From the NCBI GenBank assembly GCA_948567375.1, contig OX419755.1, positions 4,965,001-5,029,000 on the forward strand: a stretch of DNA of 64,000 nucleotides, given 5' to 3'. The number at the start of each line of letters is the position of its first letter. Position 1 is the stretch's first letter. Below, in pieces: positions 55,185 through 64,000 of the stretch. The notes beneath the pieces are model-generated. The model made no database searches and had not been told where the DNA came from. It was given only the letters and a program-made list of their open reading frames with translations. The position numbers and the translations under genes are program-made. Origin of the DNA: Lunularia cruciata. Lineage: Eukaryota; Streptophyta; Marchantiopsida; Lunulariales; Lunulariaceae.

Positions 55185-56213
55185 TTGAAGCTCCTCCATC
55201 ACATATACATATCATTGTTTAGGTGTTTTTTGGTACTTGTAGCAGTGTTGGAATTAGTAGCAAATGTAGTACTTTGTGCTGTCAAAGCATTGGCTTTGTT
55301 TCTAGGGTTACTCACGTTCTGGTTGGGACACTCTTGGGAGGTTCTACTCACTTTTGCAATCTCTTGCATAGTGTCCCTTCTTTTCACACTTATTACAACT
55401 TGTTATCTTCTTCAATTGTGAAATGTTGGTCTATTTTGAGTCTACCACTGTGGCTATATCCATTTCTTCTTCTATCAACATCTATAAAGGTTGTCTCCTT
55501 TGTAGTCTTTTTTTTTTCTCTCCACATCTGTTCAAGGTTTCATCCTTGAGCAGTCCTATAGTAAGCCTCTCAATGGTTAGCTGCTCCTTAGGTACATTAT
55601 CCCATGATGCTATTATATGGCAATAAGTATGTGGAAAATTATAATATTGGTGATGATTGAGGAATCATCTCTTTTGACACCAAGTTTACTCAATTGATTA
55701 GTGAGAGTTTCTACTTGGCTAATAAAACTTGCTATCTCTTCTAGTGGTATCATTTGTAATTGATTTGCAACTGAAAGAATCTTTGTTAGAGAATGTGCTT
55801 TTTCTCTAAAGCACATTGTCTATGCAATCTATTTACACATCTGGTTTGTGGTTTTACAATTGATAAGTATTTATAAATATTTCTCATCTATGGTTGCACA
55901 TATATACATTGCAACATTTTTCTTGCTCTACTAGTCTGTCTCTCATCCATCTGCTTTGGCTTGTTCTATAGTCTCTATCCTATTAACTATCCTTGTCTGT
56001 CTCTTTGACTTGAAGATGATCATCTTCCAAAATTTCTAAATCAAATAATTCTCCTCATTGAATTGACTAATGTGTGTTATGTCTCTCACATCGCTCCCCA
56101 TTTCCATTGTATTCTTCAATCTACTCTTAGATATGAAAGATCTCTTCTAGTCTCTCAATCTATCTGAAATTCTACACCAAGAATAATCTTCTATTACTCT
56201 TGATGCATTTGAA
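55185..56213 (-). pseudogene. Copia gag remnant
   Basis: Starts near 56213 with MSSNASRVIEDYSW. The capsid part around IASFISQVETLTNQLSKLGV (about 55732-55670) matches the plant copia gag family. A CCHC zinc knuckle is intact: Cys-x2-Cys-x4-His-x4-Cys in CNKCEKKGHYARDC (about 55395-55354). Stops occur before and after the capsid block. Confidence 0.8.
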
Positions 56214-56230
56214 GACATGGATCTGTAACT

Positions 56231-56655
56231 TGTTGAAAATGTAGTAAATTAGTGCAATATGCACATCAATCACAAAACACAAAGAACACTAAAAGATATA
56301 TAAAATGCTTTTGCATACTTCCTCTTATTGCAAATCTACTTGTAGTAAATGAAGAATGGAATACATGCATGCTAGTATGCAGGTTTTAAACAAATAGAAC
56401 ACTTGATCATGTTGTATGGCCTTGCCTTTCTTGACTACTTCTCACACATCCAACTGCTCAAGCTTTCGTGACTATGTTGCTTGTATCTTGATGAAATGAA
56501 TGACTTGTACTCACTGCAAGGTAAAACCTATATATGCTACCCTAACTTATTTTACCATTGGGTGGTAGTTTCTATGTACAAACCCTAACACCTACTACAT
56601 GCTATATCAATGCCACATATATAACCATATAAAATATACTTTCATCTAATAAGAA
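56231..56655 (-). mobile_element. Right (5') LTR of the copia element
   Basis: In plus orientation the inner end begins TGTTGAAAATG at 56231, the reverse complement of an LTR ending in CA. The primer-binding site expected next to it seems deleted: the usual tRNA-Met complement is absent and ATCTGTAACT joins the LTR directly. The outer end is near 56655 and is not sharply defined. No target-site duplication could be paired with the broken left LTR. Confidence 0.75.
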
Positions 56656-56762
56656 ATGTTTTTAGTAGGGGTTCAAAAAGATGAAGTCACTTCAATCTCT
56701 CTACATTCAATAAGGGGTTTCAAAAACAAAACTTATAGAGTTGTTACGGTAATGCCATGTGG

Positions 56763-56776
56763 TGGGGGGGGGGGGG
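56763..56776. repeat. 14-base G run
   Basis: An uninterrupted run of G. Like the 12-base C run at 1800-1811, its true length may be uncertain from sequencing. Confidence 0.9.
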
Positions 56777-57114
56777 AGGAGCCTTCTATGTGCTCTCTAA
56801 AATACCTTAGATTCAATTACCAAGGAGAAAAGGAGGATGGGGCAAAATAAATATGATTAATGCAAATAGTTGTTTATTACAATAGTGAGCTAGAATAAGC
56901 CACTTGTCTTTCATGAGTTTGAATTTACATTTCAAATCTTCCCACATGTGTTGTTAAGTGCATCCACTCCAATGCTTGTAAGAAATCCATGCACCAATTT
57001 CTTCCTTATTCATATGGATTTTGGGATTTGAACTTGCTCAAAATAGGCAAGGCTCTCTAAGGTCTTTAGAAATTGGTGTGCCAACTCTGATATTGTAGAC
57101 TTGGAGAAGTTACT
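56777..57114. other. Spacer between the copia element and the second ORF1
   Basis: No gene is seen. It probably includes the outer flank of the second Harbinger-like copy. Confidence 0.35.
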
Positions 57115-58657
57115 TTGAGTGTGAACAAGCAACCTTGGATTGAAAGCAATGCCATGTCAAACATTCTTGTTCATTCTATTTCCCTTATCTTATCCCTTGA
57201 AGCAAATATGATTTTTTCTCCTCTTGAATCAATGCATATTCCATCTATTACAGAAGGATCAAAAGCACTAGAGAAAATTGTGTCTACTCCTTCTTAATAG
57301 TGACTAGTAAGCTTGCAAAATCAAAAGGTGATAAAGATAGGCTTAGGATGGTCACCCATCACTATTGGTAAATGTGGACTATTTGGAAAATCTAGAACAT
57401 TTCAAACAGATTCATGGAGGCTCTACAAAAAAACCCATTGCCAAGAGAACAACATTTACTTCCATGGCTTTGTTTTTGGTAGGATTTGGTAAAAGGTTTC
57501 TTGATCTTGAGTCCATGAATAGAGACAAATTGCAAAAGAAATGGGCATGATGCATGAATTTGTCTAATTTGATCAAGAATGGAAGGATAACCAAGGGACC
57601 TCCCTTGATGAAGGTCTCACCAAGGGAGATTAAATGAGTGTGCTCCACTATAGAGAAGAAATTGAATAATGAGTGTCTCTTTTTTTACAAGATAAATGTG
57701 TTGTTTGGCAATAGGGAAGATATTTTTCCTCCTTCATTGGCTAGTTTGGGGATCAAAAGTAGAGTTTCTGACCACTTGTGTAGAGATGATATGGATGCAG
57801 AGCTACAATCCAAGAAGAGGAAGAGAATATTGGAGGCAAATGCAATCCCTTGTCAAGAATTGAGGAAGATACTCCCATCCAAACTATTATCCCTAGTACA
57901 CAAGTGGTGGAAGAAGATATGGCCAATGCAAGAGAAGAAGAAAATGGTTAGGATTTAGGGTCAACAGAATTTATTCCTACCAAACATGAGTATGGTCCAT
58001 CTACAAGAGTCCAAGAAGAGATCCATGCAAGAGTTGAGGAGATCTGCACAAGAGCACAAGAAGACATTCTCAATGGAGAAGGAGACAAAGAAGGTGAAGT
58101 GGGTGGGGAATCAAGGAAGAAAAGAATGCGATCCAAAGGTAATTGTAAGCCAAGTTACACAATGAATTCATTTTCTGAAGATATGGCCAGTCATACAAAA
58201 TTCAAGAGTGAGAATCTCAAATCAAGAGAAAGGTTGAGAATGGCTGAGATAGATGTAGAGAAATTCCAAAAGATTGAGAAAATATGCTTGAATCATGAAG
58301 CCTAGAAGCTCAAGGTAGAAGCAAAGAGAATCAAAGCTGATGTAAAGAAAGAGAACAGAGAGGTTGACAATATAAGCTGAGCATTTGAAAGTTGAAGATG
58401 AGAATATGAGGAGAGAGGAGAAGATAAAATCAAAAATTGAAAATGCCAAATGGAAAATTGCAGAAGCAAAATCAAAATGTGTGTACAATATGACAATGGA
58501 ATTAGCAAAAAATGGCAAATTAACCTCCGAGAACATCAAAAATTTCACAAGTGCTTATTCAGAGGTAGGATGTAGTCATGCTAATGATAGTGCTGGGAGT
58601 AAAGATCTTGTGGTAGGTGTAGGTATAGTGGGTAATACTGAGACTTCAAGTGTGTGA
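57115..58657 (+). pseudogene. Harbinger-type ORF1 (Myb/SANT-like), copy 2
   Basis: It shares with copy 1 the HHY word, then VDYLENLEHFKQIHGG (about 57370-57417), KKPIAKRTTFTSMA and DKLQKKW (to 57547), a middle block around YKINVLFGNREDIFPPSLASLG, a basic KKRMRSKG patch (about 58110), and a C-terminal coiled coil starting MNSFSEDMASHTKFKSENLK (about 58162) and ending near 58657. Stops at 57298 and 57548 and shifts near 57355 break the frame. The segment before 57300 has no counterpart in copy 1 and the true start is uncertain. It runs toward the convergent transposase at 62648-64000. Confidence 0.65.
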
Positions 58658-58892
58658 GGAGGTAACAATTCTACTAATGTATAAACCTTTGAATTTGAAT
58701 AAATATATTCAAATAGTATTGTTTATGCTTGTGAGATCATGCATGTAATGTTTTTTGCATGGGTTTTTTTGTGTATATCCATAACCAAAGGCTCTCATAC
58801 CACACTATTTTCGTTTGGTTGCAAAATGTGCATATGATTGAAGTCATGAATTAGCTTGTAGCATTCAAGAAACTAAATTAATCAATTGCTTT

Positions 58893-59535
58893 GATGTAAT
58901 TGTAATTAGAAAATCAACTTCTCCAAATGGTATTGAGAGATGTGTGAATAAAATCTGGCCAACATCAATTTTTAGCAAATTTCTATCTATTATAAACATA
59001 GAAGATATCAAACAAATGCTCAACTACTTAACTAGTCAATTGTGTTGCTATAATTGTAATTGAAAAATCTACTTCTCCAACCACTTTCAAGAAAAGTGTG
59101 CACTGAATCTGGCCAACATTGACTCTCAAAAAAATTTCAGTCTATTATATACATAAAAGATACCAATCGGATTCTCAACTACTCGACCAAGGGATTGCTT
59201 TGCTGTAATTGTAACTGAAAAATCAACTTCTCCACGCTACTGAGAGAACAGTGAACTAAATCTGGCCAACATTGACTCTCAATAGAATTTCAGTCTATTA
59301 TATACATAGAAGACATCAGCCGGATGCTCAACTACTCAACTACTTGGCTGCTTTGTTGTAATTATAATTGCAATTGAAAAATTGTAATTATAATTGAAAA
59401 ATTAACTTTTCCAAGCGCTATCAGGAGAAGCAAAAACTGAATCTGGCCAACATAGACTCAGCGTAGAATTTCAATCTGTTATAAACATAAAATATAACGA
59501 CTACTCAACTAGTCGACTGCTTTGTTGTAATAGTT
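58893..59535 (+). repeat. Satellite-like array, left block: four monomers of about 153 bp
   Basis: The word ATCTGGCCAACAT occurs at 58953, 59107, 59260 and 59441, spacings of 154, 153 and 181 bp. The last monomer is longer because of an inner duplication of TTGTAATTATAATTGAAAAA. Each unit also carries AATCAACTTCTCCA, a TTTCAGTCTATTATATACAT block, CTCAACTACTC and TTTGTTGTAATT or variants. The array continues at 61880-62135 after an interruption. It has no spacer structure like CRISPR. Confidence 0.85.
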
Positions 59536-60089
59536 TGTCTCTTGATACTACCCTTTATTTTATGTTTATCAATACTACCAAGCTGCTTTGTTAAATATCT
59601 GAACACAATATCTGCTGGAGTATCCACACATTTGAAGTTTAAGCGGTCTCTATCATCTTCTGCTCATCTTCCGCTCTGGGAGAGAGTAGCGTCTCTATGA
59701 AACGACAAATAGTAATGAATATCATTTTTGCTTTTTTATTACTGTCAAGAATCTTAAGCAACTTGTTTGTTGACAATCATCTTCCAATCTGAGTGAGAGT
59801 AATATGTTTATGAATCTACTAATCATAATGGACAACATTTTTGCTTAAAAAAAATTATAAATTTTTTTAAAAAGAATTTTAAGCAACTTCTATTATTGTG
59901 AAGAATTGACTCCCTATTGTCACTAATAGTTGTACAAATATATGATTGCAATTCTAAGATAAGTCTTGATACTAGCTTTGGATGTTCTGTCCATGATAGT
60001 ATCATTCTTTTGGCTTCAGCCATAGATTTGCCAAGATCCCTCATTATGGTAAATACGTTAACGAGATTACCTTGTGACAAAGAGACTTA
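59536..60089. other. DNA interrupting the satellite, with an unassigned minus frame
   Basis: The minus frame 60080-59823 (85 codons) starts MSQGNLVNVFTIMRDLGKSM and stays helical to EAKRMILSW. It is cut at its upstream side by the solo LTR. The first part weakly recalls the helical end of terpene synthases, but no metal-binding motif is seen, so I make no call. Confidence 0.3.
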
Positions 60090-60839
60090 TGTAATATTAA
60101 GAACTAACATATAATCTAAAGGTGAAATTGGCTCGGTAACATTTGGAAAAATGTTATGTATGATGGGCTAGGTAGATCAATTAGAGATGTCACCAAAAGA
60201 GTACTTCTAGTGATAGGGCAGAGCCAAAAATAACCTGAATTTGTAATATCAAAAGCTAAACATATTATCCAAAGGTTAAAATTAGCTTGGTAACATCAGG
60301 AAGGATATTATATATGATGGGCTAGGCAGTCAGATAGAGATGTCACCAAAAAGGGACTTTCACTAATAGATCAAGAGTCAAAAATAGCCTAGAAACTTTA
60401 GAATCAATTTTGGAGGCCAAACGGATGAATTAGACCTCAAAAATATTTAGAATTCCCCAATGGAGGAAAGGTTAGCTCTTCCCTCTCCCAAAGCTTGTCT
60501 AATCTAGAGCTCTCCAATGGTACCGCCCATTTGATTCAGAGATTCCTAGAGGAAGATTCCCCAAAGATTCCCTAAAGATTCTCTTCAGTCAAAGATGGTT
60601 TGACTAACCGAATAGGATCAAAACCAACATGTCACCCATGCATGCAACTAATCTAGGGTAGAGCTTGCTGACATATCACCAATCCATGTATCTGATCCAA
60701 GGGTGGAGCTTTCTTCGGGAGAGTCTCCCTTGCTATATAATACAGTCAAGGTGCTCCTTTGGGGCATCGGAGATTGAGTGCAAAGCTTTGTGTTTTCTCC
60801 TGTGTTTCTCTTAAGATCTACTATCCTTGGAAGATTATG
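60090..60839 (+). mobile_element. Solo LTR of the 1-5586 gypsy family
   Basis: Starts TGTAATATT and ends AAGATTATG, 750 bp, and aligns with the LTRs at 1430-2191 and 4844-5586. It carries the same doubled start region (GGTAACATTTGG at about 60139 and GGTAACATCAGG at about 60290) and the same GTGCTCCTTTGGGGCATC near its end. No matching 5-bp flanks are found; a 100-bp duplication begins directly beside its right end and may have removed them. No internal gypsy sequence adjoins it. Confidence 0.88.
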
Positions 60840-60840
60840 A

Positions 60841-61041
60841 TTTCAGTACTATCTGTCCATATGTATCTCACAATGACACTTAGGTTGCCATAGCTTGCAC
60901 TTTCTCTTTGTGCAAGAGATCAAAAGGTATACCTTTCTCCTTTCAGTACTATCTGTCCATATGTATCTCACAATGACACTTAGGTTGCCGTAGCTTGCAC
61001 TTTTCTCTTTGTGCAAGAGATCAAAAGGTATACCTTTCTCC
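60841..61041. repeat. 100-bp tandem duplication beside the solo LTR
   Basis: Copies 60841-60940 and 60941-61041 begin TTTCAGTACTATCTGTCCAT and differ by one substitution and one extra T. Read on minus they encode a repeated KVYLLISCTKRK-like piece in one copy, shifted in the other. A smaller 21-bp tandem pair (TTTTTTCTACCTTCTATAACA) follows at about 61053-61095. Confidence 0.9.
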
Positions 61042-61132
61042 TTACACATCAGCATTTTTTCTACCTTCTATAACATTTTTTCTACCTTCTATAACAAATG
61101 ATCCTCTCGTCATAAAGGCATCTTTGATAGAC

Positions 61133-61396
61133 TTATAGCAACAACCAGCTGGAATAGGAACAAAGATTAGAGCTCATTGACAATAGTACAGTAATAGTAC
61201 ACTCATTGGTGTCTAGCCTATCAATACAATCTTGATAGCTTTTCTGATTGGAAATAATGGAGACTTTTTTGAAGATCTCATTACCATCTATTGTCATCTT
61301 TTTGATCATATCAACAACATAGAGCAGCATAGTGTCATATAGTTTAACAATGCCTCCATCTAATCCAACATCTCTTGCAAACATTGAAAAATCCAT
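61133..61396 (-). other. Unassigned minus frame of 87 codons
   Basis: Starts MDFSMFARDVGLDGGIVKLY and looks like folded protein sequence (alternating hydrophobic and charged residues, one Cys), but I recognise no family. The minus frame at 61055-60849 and that at 60080-59823 lie downstream on the same strand, so these may be pieces of one broken gene interrupted by the LTR and the duplication. Confidence 0.25.
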
Positions 61397-61879
61397 TGTG
61401 GTTGTTCACTAGTGTTATCTTTTTCTCCTACTACTCTACTGAGGAAGTTTTACAAGTCTTGTCACTGCAAATCAGAACCAAAGGAGATATCGATTGTCCA
61501 ACCTTAAGAACAAGATCATCAATATACTACTAAGTCTGCAGTCTGCAGTCTGCTCCGTTCCAAAATGGTGTAAGGGCACATGAGTTGTACGAATATACAA
61601 CTCAAGGATCCTGTTTTCAATCAGTTAAGGACATATATGTATATTTATAAGGGACATAATAAAAACAGAAATGATATGTTCTAACTGTACGTCATTCTAC
61701 TCTATCTTAAAAGTCAGACAACAAAAAATATGTTGTGAATGAAAGATTCGTGCAAGGACATCTAGATTTGATCCGAAAAGAATGTGCTTTGTTAATAAAA
61801 AGAAACTGAATTATGTTGTACATTCTTTGCACGTGAAGCAAGCATGCCTTCTTCACTCAGACTTTTAGTCAGTTGCATA

Positions 61880-62135
61880 CTCTAAAATCAACTTCTCCAA
61901 ATGCGATCAAGAAAAAGGGTGAACTGAACCTAGTCAACATCAACTCTTAGTATAATTTCAATGGATTATATATAGAAGATATCATACGGATGCTCAAATA
62001 CTCAACTACTTGATTGCTTTGCTGTAATTATAATTGAAAATTCAATATCTCCAACGCTATCAAGAGAAACATGAACTGAATCTGGCCAACATCAACTCTC
62101 GGTAGAATTTTAGTCCATTATATACATAGCAGATA
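61880..62135 (+). repeat. Satellite-like array, right block: two monomers
   Basis: AACCTAGTCAACATCAACTC (61928) and ATCTGGCCAACATCAACTC (62080) are 152 bp apart and continue the unit seen at 58893-59535, with AATCAACTTCTCCAAA, CAACGCTATCAAGAGAAA and TATATACATAGCAGATATCA. The two blocks share orientation, so the 2.3 kb between them was inserted into, or joined within, one array. Confidence 0.85.
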
Positions 62136-62416
62136 TCAGACAGATTGCACACTGGTTTCCATTTGAATACAGAAAGACAATCTGGAATTGAAACTACAGA
62201 TACTGTTTAGGAAATATCAGATAATATTTGCCAATATTTCCTCTCTGAAATTGAATGTTTAGATTTTCATGTTCAGGTCTTGGTTTGAGTTAGAATTATC
62301 TTCATTTGTGAGCAATCAGATTGCCATTGGGTTCTCGTTGAATGATTGAGGAGCATAAAGATACCTTACTTTGTGCTGAGATTATTTCTAAGAGGATATG
62401 ATATGGGTTTGATAAA

Positions 62417-62418
<2 letters not shown>
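62136..62418. other. Short non-coding stretch
   Basis: I see nothing recognisable between the satellite and the TA repeat. Confidence 0.35.

Positions 62419-62461
<43 letters not shown>
62419..62461. repeat. (TA)n microsatellite
   Basis: About 20 uninterrupted TA units. Such a run is prone to length change. Confidence 0.95.
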
Positions 62462-62463
<2 letters not shown>

Positions 62464-62647
62464 ACAAGTTTGATGTAATAAGCAAGCATCAAAAGGAACT
62501 AGTCTAAGGTTGATATGAAATCTAAACAAGAGGTCACGAAGTACGAATCTATTACTAAATTCACAAAGGGTCATATAGGCAAGACTTTAGCCACCAACTT
62601 CTCGGAGCATATCAATAAGTCCATCAGATTAAGATGCAAAAGCAATA

Positions 62648-64000
62648 TTATGAAGAAAACAAAAAATTTATTACGTCAATGTGAAACAAAAATCCACCTA
62701 GTTCACTATGGAAAGTAAGATACGTTTCCATAGGATCAATATTCACTATTGGATAGTCCATGAATTCATGATCTACTTCTAAATCTACAACTTCTGACTC
62801 CTCCCAACAAGTCATTTTGTTTATCAAATAATTATGCAAGGTGTTGCATGTGCAAATCCACTGCAACAAGTATCAATTTCTCCTTCTATTGTTCAAATTT
62901 TATTTGATCTATCACAAGGAATGCCACCTAGCCTTCAAAATGCCAATACATTTTTCATTCAGTATTGTAGTTCATGCTAAACAGTGATGGAAATCCCTTT
63001 TATCTTGACTTTGGGTGAAGTTTGCTTGAAGGTGGGAACCAGGTGAGTCATTTAAACATAACTTGAATCACCCAATATGTATTGATGGCGTTCAAAGTAA
63101 CTACATGGACCTCTATGATTTAAATCCGACCATCATGGAGATTTTTTCAAGCATGTCATATCATGACATGATCTTGGCATCCATGTACCACCAAAACACA
63201 CACACACACACAACAAACACTCCAATGAGAAATGATAAGCCTTGTACCACCAAAACACACATAGAGAACACTCCAATGAGAAAAGCTTCAAATTTTATTT
63301 ATAAGATTGAGCTTAGAAAAAAACAAAAAGAATTCTCGTTGGACGTTTATCTCCAAAAAAGTGTATAATCTTTCTTTTGTCATTACACACAACTTGACCA
63401 TTGATGGAGTACTACCCTTTTCTACTCTAATAGATTTCTCATCTATGGTGAGCCTCTATGCCAAAGGAAACAAAGTACAATCAACTAATCCTACACATCT
63501 AGGGAACCCCTTCTGAGCAAAGACTGAGGGAATCCTAGCACTCTCCTCTATCCCAGGTCATTGCATTTCTTTCACCAAAATTGACAAAGTGGAGGTGATA
63601 ACCGTGTCAATAAATAAGATTGTTGAACCTGCACTAATACCCCATAGATTCATGCCTCTTGCCACACAAGCACCATTTCCATTGTGGCTAAATGTGTCCG
63701 ATGCACATGCTTCTTGTAACCAAACATGTGTCTGGCCTCTTCCATCTTCTTTCTTGTAAAAAACCCCATGGTCCTTATGCAGATTCACCAAAGTATAGAA
63801 AGAAATTAAGTCCATCCTTGTTAATTTTTTGAAGGCAAGTGGATTGAGAGCTTGGAAATATTTCTATGCAAACTTGGTACAATTACTATGGAATTTTTCT
63901 CATACAATTGACACTTGGTGTGTATAAACTCCCACCAATCTACTAAGTCTTTCCATGTCATCCGCATCTTCCATACTAGATTCCTCTAAATCCGCATGGT
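62648..64000 (-). pseudogene. PIF/Harbinger transposase, decayed, copy 2, cut by the right edge
   Basis: From right to left the blocks are FKKLTRMDLISFYTLVNL (about 63845-63790), NGNGACVARGMNLWGISAGS (63685-63625), PSVFAQKGFPRCVGLVDCTL with the first catalytic Asp (about 63525-63465), SCHDMTCLKK-like sequence (about 63180-63150), LGDSSYV and THLVPTFKQ with the second Asp (about 63055-63005), NEKCIGILKAR-like sequence with the Glu (about 62965-62930), and CNTLHNYLI (about 62845-62815). They match copy 1 at 43660-44992 block by block. Stops and shifts break the frame. A CA-rich tandem pair at 63185-63290 lies where copy 1 has its intron. The N-terminus is beyond the window. Confidence 0.85.
63185..63290. 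repeat. CA microsatellite in a short tandem pair
   Basis: TACCACCAAAACACACAC with AACACTCCAATGAGAAA occurs twice, about 55 bp apart; the first copy has a longer (CA)n run. It lies within the second transposase remnant. Confidence 0.8.

Larger units (their letters stand above)
51890..56655 (-). mobile_element. Ty1/copia retrotransposon, decayed
   Basis: On the minus strand the order is LTR, gag, integrase, reverse transcriptase, RNase H, LTR, the Ty1/copia arrangement with integrase before RT. The right (5') LTR is fairly complete and the left (3') LTR is partial. Stops and shifts occur throughout, and the RT catalytic Asp pair is lost, so it is inactive. It lies between the ORF1 parts of two Harbinger-like copies. 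Confidence 0.92.

Noticed and set aside
59823-60080. Possible terpene synthase C-terminal fragment
   Set aside because: Only a loose helical resemblance; neither DDxxD nor the NSE-type metal motif is present nearby.
58893-62135. Regularly spaced repeats that could suggest CRISPR
   Set aside because: The units are long, directly adjoining and diverged, with no unique spacers, in a plant nuclear context.

Overview
The window is land-plant nuclear DNA. Two intact plant-type genes are visible: an uninterrupted presenilin open reading frame and a one-intron glycine-rich RNA-binding protein of the GRP7/GRP8 type. The rest is old plant transposable elements: Ty3/gypsy with a chromodomain, Ty1/copia, PIF/Harbinger and probably Helitron. 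Two intact genes in 64 kb, and many decayed repeats inserted in one another, suggest a large, repeat-rich genome such as a gymnosperm or fern. The species cannot be named from the sequence.

Layout. 1-5586: a decayed Ty3/gypsy chromovirus cut by the left edge; a solo LTR of its own family sits inside its reverse transcriptase. 5587-9700: non-coding DNA with a 220-bp foldback and short duplications. 9803-11296: presenilin. 11297-20500: gene-free DNA with a near-perfect 45-bp-arm hairpin at 12052-12146. 20532-21965: a decayed minus-strand reading frame of unknown family. 23568-24719: the glycine-rich RNA-binding protein gene. 24720-39990: gene-poor DNA with a probable small Helitron (31210-31547) and several dispersed repeats. 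39997-41735: a minus-strand cytochrome P450 pseudogene. 41862-42425: a second gypsy fragment.

The right third is nested DNA. One PIF/Harbinger-like copy has its transposase on plus (43660-44992) and a Myb/SANT-like ORF1 on minus (50138-51283). Between them lies a decayed two-exon coiled-coil gene of unknown family (46951-49244). A Ty1/copia element follows on minus (about 51890-56655). A second Harbinger-like copy lies in the opposite orientation, with ORF1 on plus (57115-58657) and transposase on minus (62648 to the right edge). Its interior holds a 153-bp satellite array split in two by about 2.3 kb of inserted DNA, which includes a second solo LTR of the gypsy family (60090-60839).

The two intact genes share no pathway: presenilin is a membrane protease subunit and the GRP acts on RNA. 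The most notable unexplained items are the coiled-coil gene at 46951-49244, whose stops in its long frame are all TAG, the unknown frame at 20532-21965, the hairpin at 12052 and the split satellite. I found no convincing tRNA, rRNA, snRNA or CRISPR.
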